The notes below the pieces were generated by a model that was given only the letters and a program-made list of their open reading frames with translations, ran no database searches and was not told the DNA's origin. This document shows positions 39,954-48,534 of a stretch of DNA of 64,000 nucleotides, piece after piece (positions within the stretch are counted from its first letter, which is position 1; every line of letters begins with the position of its first letter). The DNA comes from SCUB01 sp041918675 (GTDB taxonomy: Bacteria; Pseudomonadota; Alphaproteobacteria; Rhizobiales; Xanthobacteraceae): NCBI GenBank assembly GCA_041918675.1, contig JAYRVF010000012.1, positions 1 to 64,000 on the forward strand, given 5' to 3'. The position numbers were made by a program, and so were the translations under genes.

Positions 39954-39975
39954 CCTTGGGCCCTTGGGCCCTTGG
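39954..39975. repeat. Short 8-bp tandem repeat (CTTGGGCC)
   Basis: CTTGGGCC is repeated about 2.6 times at 39954-39975 inside a longer stretch of TTGG/TCGG-rich imperfect repeats from 39910 to 39990 in the gap between iorA and tRNA-Thr. No gene overlaps it. It may be simple slippage-prone sequence. Confidence 0.6.
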
Positions 39976-40098
39976 ATTCTTGGGCGACGGTCCGTGACCG
40001 GACGATCGTAGCCGAAAATCGCGCGGCGGGGCGCTGTTGAGGACACCCGCGTCCATTCGGGCCGGACGACCCGTCCACGGGCCGGACATTTGTGAGAA

Positions 40099-40174
40099 TG
40101 GTGCCGCAAGAGGGATTCGAACCCCCGACCCCATCATTACGAATGATGTGCTCTACCGGCTGAGCTATTGCGGC
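40099..40174 (-). tRNA. tRNA-Thr (anticodon CGT)
   Basis: On the minus strand the 76-nt cloverleaf has acceptor GCCGCAA/TTGCGGC, D-arm AGCTCAGCCGGTAGAGC, anticodon stem CATCA/TGATG with loop TTCGTAA (anticodon CGT, plus-strand 40139-40141), T-arm GGGGGTTCGAATCCC and encoded CCA. It reads ACG codons. Confidence 0.97.
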
Positions 40175-40503
40175 GAAATTCGTTGTTCCTGTTATCGGGC
40201 AATCCCGGGATTGGCAAGCGGATCGGCCGCGCGCCGGGCGCGCTCGGCGATCGCGGGCGGAGGCGTGCGGGAACGGCTAACTCCTTGAAATGGAATCGGT
40301 CTTGCGGGGAGCGCCGATGCCCGGGTCGTGCGTTTCGGGCGGGTGGGATCGCCTGATCGATACGTGGCCTATGGCGCCGCGCGAAGCTGGTCCAAGACAA
40401 ATCCGGCTGACGACGATCGCACCCTTGCGACCGGGATTTGCTCAAGCCCATCAATCTGGAACATTCATTTCGGGCGAGACGCATCCGTCTCGCCGGGAAA
40501 GCG
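40175..40503. other. Intergenic region tRNA-Thr / hemY
   Basis: This 329-bp gap holds no credible gene. The half next to hemY is occupied by a copy of the dispersed repeat (40434-40507). The tRNA-Thr promoter (minus strand) must lie on the tRNA side. Confidence 0.6.
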
Positions 40504-40507
40504 CTAG
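40434..40507 (-). repeat. Dispersed intergenic repeat, copy 2, overlapping the hemY stop
   Basis: Read on the minus strand this copy starts CTAGCGCTTTCC and ends with the 26-bp motif (plus 40434-40459, CCAGATTGATG...GAGCAAATCC). The CTAG terminus contains the TAG stop of the HemY gene (40504-40506). It aligns with 33215-33290. Confidence 0.75.
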
Positions 40508-42195
40508 CCACCCCAGCGCGACAGCAATCCGCGAAATCCGCCGGCCCGGCGTCTTTCTTCGATCGTGTCGGCCTCCCTGTCCTCGTCTTCGTCCGAAACG
40601 CCGGGGTCGTCCGGCGCGCGCAGGATGGGGATGACCGGCGCCGCGCTCGGCTGAAGATCGTTGCGCGGGCGGAACATGGGCTTGGCCGGCTCGGGCCGGG
40701 CTTCGCTCGCGGTCGGCGGCGGAAGGACGGGCGTCGCCTCGTCGCTCGCTTCGGCCTCCGGAGCCTCCTCGGACGGGTCCACGGCGGCGGGCGCGGCTTC
40801 GGTCTTTGCTTCGGTCTTGGTTTCGACCTTGGCTTCGACCTTGGCTTCAGTCTCGGCTTCCGGCTCGGTTTCGGGCTCGGGCAGGGCCTCGACGACCGGC
40901 GCGTTGAGCGTCGGCAGGGCGGCGACCGGCACGACCCACTGAAACGCGTCGATGCGACCGGTCACCGGCGAGACCGGACGCCACGTCTCCGACACATAGC
41001 CGTCGGCGGTCCAGGCCGGATCGTGCGCGGCGCGAACGGCGCGCTGCGTCCAGTAGCGGGCGCGGCCGCTGTCGCCATGCTCGGCCCGCTCGATCTCGGC
41101 CATCAGCATGGCCACGCGCTGCGTCGGCGCTTCGAGCAACGGCTGGAGCACTTCACGCGCTCTCGAAAATTCATGCGCGTCGATCGCCGCGCGCGCCACC
41201 GCGAGCGCGCTTTCCACGTGGCCCGGGGCCTTCGCCGCGAGCGCCTCGATCCGCGCGAGGCGTTCGACCGCCGAGTCGCCGAGCCGGACATGGGCGTAGC
41301 CGTCGGCGAGATCGGGATGCGGATTGGCGCGCCAGGCGATCTCGATCACCCGCATCGCCTTGCGGACCTGCTGGGCCTCGCTGAAAAGCTTCGCCGCTAG
41401 CACTGCGGCCGGCACCAGCGCCGGGGCAAGCGCGAGCGCCTCGCGCGCGATCTTTTGCGCGGCGTCGCGATCGGCGCGTTCGAGTTCGAGCGCCTGCGCC
41501 GTCAGGAGCACCGCGCGTTGGCGGTCGAAATCAGCTTTCTCGATCAGACCGGCGGCGCGATGATTGGCGAGGGTCGCGAGCGCGCCCGCCCAATCGCCAC
41601 CCGCGCAACGAAATCCGAGAACGGCGTGCGAAGCCCAGCCCGACGACGGCGCCAGCCGCAGCGCCTCCTCGGCGAGACGGACGGCGGCGGGCGCGTCGTC
41701 GCGCCGCTGCGCCTCGATGAACAATCCGCGCAGGCCGATGAGCCGCGTCTCGGCGCGCTCGGCCATGGTCTTGAACGTCTCCCGCGCGGTTGCCCCGTCG
41801 CCGGCGAGCTGCGCCGTCTGCGCGTGCAGGAGCAGCGCGAGCGGATCTTGCCGCGCGATCTTGCGCGCGAGCCGGTCGCTCCGCCGTGCCGCGCGCAGAT
41901 CGCCCGCCCCGATCGCGAGCAGCCCTTGAGTGATCGCGGTACGCGCCCGCGTCGATCGCCGCCGCCGCCGGACATTGGTCACGCGCGAGGGAATCCGCCA
42001 CAGCATGCGCACCAGCCACACGACCAGCATCGCCACTAGCACGAGGAGACCGATCGCGAACGCAAAGACGCTGAGCGAGGTGTCAACGCGCCAATTGCTC
42101 CAGACGAGCGTCACGTCGCCCGGCTGATCGGCGATCCACGCGGCGCCCGCGGCCGCGAGGCAGATGAGCGCGAGAAACAAGACGATACGAAACAT
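40504..42195 (-). CDS. hemY: HemY-like TPR membrane protein
   Basis: The 563-residue protein has two N-terminal membrane segments (IVLFLALICLAAAGAAWIA and VFAFAIGLLVLVAMLVVWLVRML), then a TPR-rich region (~residues 85-400), matching COG3898 HemY of proteobacterial heme operons. Its precise role is unknown; it is not the Bacillus protoporphyrinogen oxidase of the same name. The C-terminal ~130 residues are low-complexity, rich in Glu, Ala, Thr, Lys and Pro, with a KxEAK/ETE-type repeat. It follows the COG4223 gene with an 8-bp gap and ends within a dispersed repeat. Confidence 0.88.
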   Translation of the reverse strand: MFRIVLFLALICLAAAGAAWIADQPGDVTLVWSNWRVDTSLSVFAFAIGLLVLVAMLVVWLVRMLWRIPSRVTNVRRRRRSTRARTAITQGLLAIGAGDLRAARRSDRLARKIARQDPLALLLHAQTAQLAGDGATARETFKTMAERAETRLIGLRGLFIEAQRRDDAPAAVRLAEEALRLAPSSGWASHAVLGFRCAGGDWAGALATLANHRAAGLIEKADFDRQRAVLLTAQALELERADRDAAQKIAREALALAPALVPAAVLAAKLFSEAQQVRKAMRVIEIAWRANPHPDLADGYAHVRLGDSAVERLARIEALAAKAPGHVESALAVARAAIDAHEFSRAREVLQPLLEAPTQRVAMLMAEIERAEHGDSGRARYWTQRAVRAAHDPAWTADGYVSETWRPVSPVTGRIDAFQWVVPVAALPTLNAPVVEALPEPETEPEAETEAKVEAKVETKTEAKTEAAPAAVDPSEEAPEAEASDEATPVLPPPTASEARPEPAKPMFRPRNDLQPSAAPVIPILRAPDDPGVSDEDEDREADTIEERRRAGGFRGLLSRWGG

Positions 42196-42203
42196 GGCGG
42201 GCC

Positions 42204-43385
42204 TTATCGCGTGGGTTTGTCGAGCGCGGCCAGCGCGTCGGTGGCGAATTGCCGCGACGCGGTCAGCGCCGCGTCGCGCGCCTTGACGCCGTCGAGAAAG
42301 CCGGATGTTTCGGCGCGCGCGACCTCGGGCAGCTTGCCGATGAGACGGACCGCCTCGGCGAGGTCGCCGCGGCGCGCGACGGCTTCGATCTGGTTGGCGA
42401 GCGAGGCGGCGTCATCTAGCGCGGTCTCGCCCACCGGACGCACGCGCACGAGGCGCGCGGCATTCGCCCAGAAGCGATCGGTGGTGCTGGCGTCGGGCGC
42501 GACGGGTTCCGGGCCGGGCCGCAGTTTCGGAATGATCCCGAGCAATTCCCGGCATTTGACCGCGTCGGACGGCACGCCCCGCGCGGCGAAGGCATCGAGC
42601 GGCGCGAGAGCCTCCGGCCTGTCGGCAAGGCTTTTCGCCGCGGCAAGCTCGGAGGCAAATCCCAGTCCCTGGCGCACGGCGACATCAAGCAGGGAGGCGG
42701 CGACGACACGGCGCAGGGGCCGCTCGGGCGCGGGCGCGGCGGCGCGCTCGGTCAATTGCTGCTTCATGCCCGCGAGCGCCTGGTCGAGAGCCTCGATGCG
42801 CGCGACCATCGGCGAAAGATCGACCGGCGAGGAAGCCGGCGCCGTTTCGCCTGCCTTGACCTTCAATTCGGCGAGCGCGCTTGCGACGCCATCGAGTTGA
42901 TGACGCGTCGTCGTGACCGCCTCGCGCATCGCCTGCAGCGTCTGTTCGGACGCGCTGAGGCGCGCGACCAATTCCGGATTGGGCGCGGCGGGCGCGGACG
43001 GGGGCGGATTTTCGATGCGCGTCTCGATGCGGGCAAGGCGCGCGGCGATGTCGGCGGTCGATTCGGCCGCCGGCGGAGCGGGTGCCGCCTGTCGCGGCCG
43101 TGCGTCGACGAGCCAGATGGCGCCGCTGACGATGAGCGCGGCGATCGCGCCGGCAGCCGCCGGCTTGGCATATTCCGCGCCGGATCGGAGCCACGGCCCA
43201 ACGCCCGCGAGAAGCCCGCCAAACTTGCCGCGCCGCGCCTTGTTGGTGTCCCCGGAAACGTCCGATGCGTCGAGGTCGATCGTCGGCGGTTCGCGGCGGC
43301 TCGCCTGCGCGCCCGCGGAATCGACATCCGACGCCTGAGAATTGGACGCGGACATGTTTTCAGCCACGGAGTCGTTGTCGGCCAA
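42204..43385 (-). CDS. COG4223/mitofilin-like inner-membrane protein (HemX position)
   Basis: The 393-residue protein has a Ser/Asp-rich cytoplasmic N-terminus, one membrane segment (AAAGAIAALIVSGAIWLVDA, ~residues 76-95), a Pro/Ala linker, a coiled coil (~110-210) and a C-terminal helical domain. This is the layout of alphaproteobacterial COG4223 proteins related to mitochondrial mitofilin/Mic60, which in Alphaproteobacteria shape the envelope and are encoded beside hemC-hemD-hemY. It occupies the position of hemX in gammaproteobacteria. The gene lies between hemD and hemY. Confidence 0.88.
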   Translation of the reverse strand: MADNDSVAENMSASNSQASDVDSAGAQASRREPPTIDLDASDVSGDTNKARRGKFGGLLAGVGPWLRSGAEYAKPAAAGAIAALIVSGAIWLVDARPRQAAPAPPAAESTADIAARLARIETRIENPPPSAPAAPNPELVARLSASEQTLQAMREAVTTTRHQLDGVASALAELKVKAGETAPASSPVDLSPMVARIEALDQALAGMKQQLTERAAAPAPERPLRRVVAASLLDVAVRQGLGFASELAAAKSLADRPEALAPLDAFAARGVPSDAVKCRELLGIIPKLRPGPEPVAPDASTTDRFWANAARLVRVRPVGETALDDAASLANQIEAVARRGDLAEAVRLIGKLPEVARAETSGFLDGVKARDAALTASRQFATDALAALDKPTR

Positions 43386-43619
43386 GGAATGCCTCCACTG
43401 CGTGGATCGGGCCCGTCCGATCCGTGCGATCCCGTCGCGATCCTACTGCATGACGCGGCGAAGTGGAATCGATTCGCCCGCGACGTCCACGCGTCGATCC
43501 TTGTCGTTTCGCGCAAGGATCCTTGGAGATTTTTGCCTCGCGTGGCCTGGGATCGGCTTTCCGAGACGAATTCCGCGAATCATTCCTTGTTCGGATATCC
43601 GCCCCGCCGGCATTCGGGC

Positions 43620-44372
43620 TCACGCGGTTTTGGTCGGCCGCACGGCTCGTCGCAGCGCGTCGATCAGATGGCTTTCATCTGGATGCTCGGCCGCAACGAT
43701 CTTCGCCGCGCCCGCGTCCCGCAACACCGAGGCGACATGGGCCGAAATGCAGAATTGCGCCAGCGCGAGCGCGCCGACCTCAAGCCCGCGATCGCGCGCC
43801 GCGTCGACGAAAGCCCGCGCGCTGCGCGCGGAAAAATGCATCACCGCCTCGATGCCGCCCCTGGCGAAGGCCTCGCCCACGTCCGGCGGCAGCGAATGGA
43901 CCGCGGCCATGCGGTAGGCGGTCTTGGTGACGAGCGTCAGGCCATGCAACGCGAGCTCGCGGCCGAGATCGCGGCTGAGATTTTCGCCGGCGAGGTAGAG
44001 CAGCGCACCGCGCGCCGACTTGCCGGACCGCGCCGCGACCCGCTCGACGATCAATTCGCGCAAGGTGGCGCCGTCGGCGCCCGCGGACAGCACGTCGGAA
44101 AATCCCGCCGCGCGCGCGACGGCCGCGGTGTGGTCGCCGACGGCGAAGACCGGCAGCTTCCTCAGCCGCGCGGCGAGCTTGCTCGCCTCCGCCGCGCGCG
44201 CCGCGTTCGCGCTGGTCAGAACGATGCCGGCGAACGCCTCGTCTTCGTCGATATCGAATGGCACGGGTTCGAAGCGCAGCATCGGCGCGAGGAGAACCTC
44301 GTAACCCGCCGCCCGCAACGCCGCCGCCGTCTTCTGGTTGTCGGGCGCGGGCCGCGTGAGCAGGATGGCCAC
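43620..44372 (-). CDS. hemD: Uroporphyrinogen-III synthase
   Basis: The 250-residue protein starts MAILLTRPAPDNQKTAAAL, has VLTSANAARA around residue 52, FAVGDHTAAVARAAGF, and in the second lobe a SARSARAF segment followed by FCISAHVASVLRDAG, all typical of the poorly conserved HemD family. It closes hydroxymethylbilane with D-ring inversion to give uroporphyrinogen III. It starts 3 bp after the hemC stop, so the two are co-transcribed. Confidence 0.92.
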   Translation of the reverse strand: MAILLTRPAPDNQKTAAALRAAGYEVLLAPMLRFEPVPFDIDEDEAFAGIVLTSANAARAAEASKLAARLRKLPVFAVGDHTAAVARAAGFSDVLSAGADGATLRELIVERVAARSGKSARGALLYLAGENLSRDLGRELALHGLTLVTKTAYRMAAVHSLPPDVGEAFARGGIEAVMHFSARSARAFVDAARDRGLEVGALALAQFCISAHVASVLRDAGAAKIVAAEHPDESHLIDALRRAVRPTKTA

Positions 44373-44375
44373 GCC

Positions 44376-45332
44376 TCACGCTCCGCGAAAATGGGTGAAG
44401 AAATTCTCGCCCGCGCGGCGGCGCAATTCGCGCGCGGCGTCGGCCCCGAGCGCCGCGGCATCGGCCCGCGCGCCTTCGCGCGATGTCTCGTGGCAGGCGC
44501 GGCCGTCCGGCGAGACGATCCGCCCGCGAAACCGGACGTGCTCGCCCGTCACCACGCAATGCCCGCCGATCGGCGTGCGGCATGATCCGTCGAGCAGCGC
44601 GAGAAAGGCGCGCTCGGCCGCGAGCGCGGTTTCGGTGTTGGGATCGCCAATGGCCGCGACCAACGCGCTGGTGCGGTCGTCGTCGCGGCGCGATTCGATC
44701 GCGATCGCGCCCTGCCCGACCGCCGGCAGAAAATCGTCGGTATTGAGAATCGACGTCGCCGCCTGCTCAAGGCCGAGCCGGCGCAGGCCGGCCAGCGCCA
44801 GCAGGGTCGCGTCCGCCGCTCCTTCTTCCAGCTTGCGCAGGCGCGTCTGCACGTTGCCGCGAAAATTCACGACCTTCAGATCGGGGCGCAGCCGCAGCAC
44901 CATCGCCTGGCGCCTGAGCGAGGCCGTCCCCACCACGGCTCCGGAAGGAAGGGCGGCGAGCGTCTTGGCCCGCGGGCTGATGAAGGCGTCGCGCACGTCC
45001 TCGCGCGGCAGCCATGCCGACAGCCAGAGCTCGTCCGGCAGGAACGTCGGCACGTCCTTGGCCGAATGCACCGCCAGATCGATCTCGTTATCGATCAGCG
45101 CCTGCTCGATTTCCTTGGTGAACAGGCCTTTGCCGCCGGCTTCGGACAGCGGGCGGTCGAGAATGGCGTCGCCCGTCGTCTTGATGATCTTGATCGCGAT
45201 GCGCGCGGGATCGATCCGGTGCGCGCTCGCCAGCCGGTCGCGCACCTCATTGGCCTGGGCGAGCGCCAGCGGGCTGCCGCGGGTGCCGATGCGCGTCACG
45301 CTGGCGCTGGAGGCGGGTTCGGAGGATTGCAC
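44376..45332 (-). CDS. hemC: Porphobilinogen deaminase (hydroxymethylbilane synthase)
   Basis: The 318-residue enzyme polymerises four porphobilinogens. It shows RIGTRGSPLALAQANEVRDRL, GGKGLFTKEIEQALIDNEIDLAVHSAKDVP, GTASLRRQAMVL, FRGNVQTRLRKL and LDGSCRTPIGG, where Cys251 carries the dipyrromethane cofactor. The start is GTG at 45332, with AAGGA 8 bases upstream; a longer frame into tsaD is rejected. It is the first gene of the heme block and divergent from tsaD across 109 bp, which must hold both promoters. Confidence 0.96.
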   Translation of the reverse strand: MQSSEPASSASVTRIGTRGSPLALAQANEVRDRLASAHRIDPARIAIKIIKTTGDAILDRPLSEAGGKGLFTKEIEQALIDNEIDLAVHSAKDVPTFLPDELWLSAWLPREDVRDAFISPRAKTLAALPSGAVVGTASLRRQAMVLRLRPDLKVVNFRGNVQTRLRKLEEGAADATLLALAGLRRLGLEQAATSILNTDDFLPAVGQGAIAIESRRDDDRTSALVAAIGDPNTETALAAERAFLALLDGSCRTPIGGHCVVTGEHVRFRGRIVSPDGRACHETSREGARADAAALGADAARELRRRAGENFFTHFRGA

Positions 45333-45441
45333 GCCAAGTCCTTGCGATGCTACGCCGGTCCGGGGACCCGCGCTCGTTGAGGGAACGATCCGGGTCTGGA
45401 AAAAGCCGGGTTTGGCGGCAAACGCAAGGGCTTTGCGCGGG

Positions 45442-46512
45442 ATGCGGGTGCTGGGCATCGAGACGACATGCGACGAGACGGCCGCGGCCGTCGTCGAACG
45501 GGCGGCGGGCGGCGAGGGCCGGGTGCTGTCCGATGTCGTGCGCTCGCAGATCGACGAGCACGCGCTGTTCGGCGGGGTCGTGCCGGAAATCGCCGCACGC
45601 GCCCATGTCGAGCTGCTCGACGGCATCATCCGCGCCGCGATGGATGAGGCCAAAGTCGGATTCGGCGAGATTGACGCGGTCGCGGCCTCGGCCGGGCCGG
45701 GCCTTATCGGCGGCGTCATCGTCGGCCTGACGACGGCAAAGGCGATCGCGCTCGTCGGCGGGATCCCGCTAATCGCGGTCAATCATCTCGAAGCCCACGC
45801 GCTGACGCCGCGCCTGACATCGAAACTCGAATTTCCCTATTGCCTGTTCCTGGCCTCCGGCGGCCATACACAGATCGTCGCGGTACTAGGTGTCGGCGAT
45901 TATGTCCGCCTCGGCACCACGCTCGACGACGCGATCGGGGAAGCGTTCGACAAGATCGCCAAGATGCTGGGTCTTGCCTATCCGGGCGGACCTCGGGTCG
46001 AGGAGGCCGCGCGCGCGGGCAATGCGGGGCGCTTCGACTTTCCCCGTCCGATGATCGGCCGCGCCGACGCCAATTTCTCGCTTTCGGGTCTGAAAACCGC
46101 GGTGCGCCAGGAGGCGGCGCGCATCCGGCCGCTCGACGCGCGCGACATCAACGATCTGTGCGCGGGATTTCAGGCCGCCGTGATCGATTCGGTCGCCGAC
46201 CGGCTCGGCAGAGGGCTCCGGCTTTTCCACGAACGGTACGGTCCGCCGACGGCGCTGGTCGCGGCCGGGGGCGTCGCCGCCAACGGCGCCTTGCGCGACC
46301 GCCTTGCCGAGGTCGCCGCCGCGGCGCGCACCGCGCTCGTCCTGCCGCCGCCGCGATTGTGCACCGACAATGGCGCCATGATCGCCTGGGCGGGCGCCGA
46401 ACGTCTCGCACTTGGCCTGACCGATACACTCGACGTCGCCCCGCGCGCGCGCTGGCCGCTCGACGAGACGCCTCCGCAAGCCCGCTACGCCAACACCAGA
46501 GCAAGATTCTGA
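45442..46512 (+). CDS. tsaD: tRNA N6-adenosine threonylcarbamoyltransferase TsaD
   Basis: The 356-residue ASKHA-fold enzyme makes the t6A modification at A37 of ANN-decoding tRNAs together with TsaB and TsaE. It begins MRVLGIETTCDETAAAVV, has NHLEAH with metal-binding His115 and His119, FLASGGHTQ, GRADANFSLSGLKTA, VAAGGVAANGALR and the distal LCTDNGAMIAWAG. Length is normal. It is first in the plus-strand run tsaD-gpsA-EVE, a gene order common in Hyphomicrobiales. Confidence 0.96.
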   Translation: MRVLGIETTCDETAAAVVERAAGGEGRVLSDVVRSQIDEHALFGGVVPEIAARAHVELLDGIIRAAMDEAKVGFGEIDAVAASAGPGLIGGVIVGLTTAKAIALVGGIPLIAVNHLEAHALTPRLTSKLEFPYCLFLASGGHTQIVAVLGVGDYVRLGTTLDDAIGEAFDKIAKMLGLAYPGGPRVEEAARAGNAGRFDFPRPMIGRADANFSLSGLKTAVRQEAARIRPLDARDINDLCAGFQAAVIDSVADRLGRGLRLFHERYGPPTALVAAGGVAANGALRDRLAEVAAAARTALVLPPPRLCTDNGAMIAWAGAERLALGLTDTLDVAPRARWPLDETPPQARYANTRARF

Positions 46513-46519
46513 CGGACGC

Positions 46520-47509
46520 ATGCCGATGAGGGACCACCACCGCATTGCCGTTTTCGGCGCCGGCGCATGGGGTACGGCGCTCGCCAACGCGGCGGTGCAT
46601 GCCGGCCGGGACGTGACGCTGCTCGCGCGCGAGGCGGAGACGGCCGCGCAAATGACGCGGACGCGGGAAAATCCGCGCCTGCCAGGCATTCGCATCGACG
46701 ACGCGGTCGCGATTTCCGCCGATCTGGGCGCGGTCGCGCGCGCCGATGCTGTGCTGCTGGTCACGCCGGCGCAGGCGGCGCGCCTGGCCGCCGCCGCGCT
46801 CGCCCCGCACCTTAAAAAGGGCACGCCCGTCATCGCCTGCGCCAAGGGCATCGAGCGCGGCACACGCAAATTCATGACCGAGGTGATCGGCGAAGCGCTG
46901 CCGGACGCCGTGCCGGCGATCCTGTCGGGGCCGAGTTTCGCCACCGACGTGGCCGCCGGCCTGCCGACGGCGGTGACGCTCGCGGCGCGCGAGGAGGCGG
47001 TCGCCGCCGCGCTCGCCCGCGCGCTCGGCTCGACGAGCTTTCGCCCCTATCACACGACCGACATTCGCGGCGTCGAAATCGGCGGCTCGGCCAAGAACGT
47101 GCTCGCCATCGCCGCCGGCATCGTCGCCGGCCGCAAGCTCGGCGCATCGGCGCTCGCCGCGCTTACCACGCGCGGATTTGCCGAGCTGGTGCGCTTCGGC
47201 CGCGCTTATGACGCGCGCACCGAAACGCTGGTCGGACTTTCCGGGCTCGGCGACCTCATTTTAACCTGCGCGAGCCCCCAATCGCGCAATTTCTCGCTCG
47301 GGCTCGCGCTCGGCCGCGACGATCCGCGCGCCGCGGAGGGCAAATTGAGCGAAGGCGCCTTCACCGCCTCGGTGCTGATCGAGATGGCGAACGCGCGCGC
47401 GATCGACATGCCCGTCGCCCAAGCCGTCGCCGCGATTCTTTCCGGCCAACTCACCATCGACGGCGCCATCGAGGCGCTGATGACGCGGCCGTTCAAGGCG
47501 GAGGGATGA
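46520..47509 (+). CDS. gpsA: NAD(P)H-dependent glycerol-3-phosphate dehydrogenase
   Basis: The 329-residue enzyme reduces dihydroxyacetone phosphate to sn-glycerol-3-phosphate for phospholipid synthesis. It has FGAGAWGTALANAA at residues ~11-24, FATDVAAGLPTAVTLAA, GGSAKNVLAIAAGIVAGRKLG with the catalytic Lys, and GLSGLGDLILTC. The start at 46520 (MPMRDHH) lies 7 bp after tsaD, and its stop overlaps the EVE gene by 4 bp. Confidence 0.96.
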   Translation: MPMRDHHRIAVFGAGAWGTALANAAVHAGRDVTLLAREAETAAQMTRTRENPRLPGIRIDDAVAISADLGAVARADAVLLVTPAQAARLAAAALAPHLKKGTPVIACAKGIERGTRKFMTEVIGEALPDAVPAILSGPSFATDVAAGLPTAVTLAAREEAVAAALARALGSTSFRPYHTTDIRGVEIGGSAKNVLAIAAGIVAGRKLGASALAALTTRGFAELVRFGRAYDARTETLVGLSGLGDLILTCASPQSRNFSLGLALGRDDPRAAEGKLSEGAFTASVLIEMANARAIDMPVAQAVAAILSGQLTIDGAIEALMTRPFKAEG

Positions 47510-47925
47510 GCGTGGCCTATTGGCTCATGAAATCGGAGCCCTCGACCTGGTCGTGGGACCGGCAGGTGGCCAAGGGCGCCTCGGGCGAAGCCTGGACCGG
47601 CGTGCGCAACCACGCCGCCAAGCTCAACATGACGAAGATGAAACGCGGCGATCGCGCGTTTTTCTATCACTCGAACGAAGGCAAGGAGATCGTCGGCGTC
47701 GCCGAGATCATCCGCGAGGCCTATCCCGATCCGACCGACGCGACGGGAAAATTCGTCTGCGTCGACATCAAGGCGCTCAAGGCGCTGCCGCGGCCCGTCT
47801 CGCTCGCCGCCATCAAGGGCGAGAAACGCCTGGAAAACATGGCCCTTCTGAAACAGTCGCGGCTCTCGGTCCAACCGGTCACCGCCGCCGAATGGGCGTT
47901 GATCGAAACGATGGGCGGACGCTGA
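47506..47925 (+). CDS. EVE domain protein
   Basis: The 139-residue protein is a single EVE (thymocyte nuclear protein 1-like, PUA-superfamily) domain: YWLMKSEPSTWSWDRQV at the start, WTGVRNHAAKLNM, GDRAFFYHSNEGKEIVGVAEI, and the C-terminal LKQSRLSVQPVTAAEWALI. EVE domains bind modified nucleobases, but the target here is unknown. The ATG overlaps gpsA (ATGA). In many relatives a YciI-like gene lies between gpsA and EVE; it is absent here. Confidence 0.93.
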   Translation: MSVAYWLMKSEPSTWSWDRQVAKGASGEAWTGVRNHAAKLNMTKMKRGDRAFFYHSNEGKEIVGVAEIIREAYPDPTDATGKFVCVDIKALKALPRPVSLAAIKGEKRLENMALLKQSRLSVQPVTAAEWALIETMGGR

Positions 47926-48114
47926 ACGGAAGAATCCTTTTTTCGCGGCGACGATCACCGGGGCGACGATCACCGGATCGTGCGCGCGGCGGCGATTGCG
48001 GGAGGCGCGCCCGCCCCGGTAGATTTCGCGAAGCGATGCCGTTCGAAGATCGCCGCGTCCGGCGGCAAGGTCGCGGACCGTCACCACGCGCGGGCGCGCG
48101 CCAAGGAGGCCAGA

Positions 48115-48534
48115 ATGTCTTATGCCGGCATGAATACCATCGCCATTCTCGTCGCGGCGATCGCCGGCTGGCTGTTCGGCGCGATCTGGTATGGCGTCCT
48201 CGGCAAACAGTGGATGGCCGCGCTCGGCAAGACGCCGCAAGAGCTGCGACCCGACGGCAAGATGCCGGTCCTGCCGATGATCCTGTCGGTGGCCGCCGAC
48301 ATCCTGATGGCGTTCTTTCTCGCCGGACTGATCGCCCATCTCGGGTCGGCTCACGCCACGATACGCGGCGGCATCATCTCCGGCGTGCTGGTGTGGACGG
48401 GATTCGTCATCACCACCATGATCGTCAACAACGCCTTCGCGCGCCACGACCGGCGCCTCCTCCTGATCGACGGCGGCCATTGGCTGTTCGTTCTCATCAT
48501 CATGGGCGCCATCATCGGAGCCTACAGCGGTTGA
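48115..48534 (+). CDS. DUF1761 membrane protein
   Basis: The 139-residue protein has four predicted membrane segments: NTIAILVAAIAGWLFGAIWYGV, a segment from PMILSVAADILMAFFLAGL, VLVWTGFVITTMIV, and HWLFVLIIMGAIIGAY. The WYGVLGKQWM motif and the layout match DUF1761, whose function is unknown. ATG at 48115 follows AAGGAGG. Its TGA overlaps the TTG start of the Rieske gene. Confidence 0.88.
   Translation: MSYAGMNTIAILVAAIAGWLFGAIWYGVLGKQWMAALGKTPQELRPDGKMPVLPMILSVAADILMAFFLAGLIAHLGSAHATIRGGIISGVLVWTGFVITTMIVNNAFARHDRRLLLIDGGHWLFVLIIMGAIIGAYSG

Noticed and set aside
39905..39992. CRISPR-like reading of the short tandem repeats
   Set aside because: The unit is 8 bp without spacers; there are no cas genes in the window.
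40037..40288. Plus-strand frame containing GIRTPDPIITNDVLYRLSY
   Set aside because: It is antisense translation of tRNA-Thr, not a protein gene.
40137..40511. Minus-strand frame of 124 codons between hemY and tRNA-Thr
   Set aside because: It covers the dispersed repeat and part of the tRNA, has no ribosome site and no recognisable motif.
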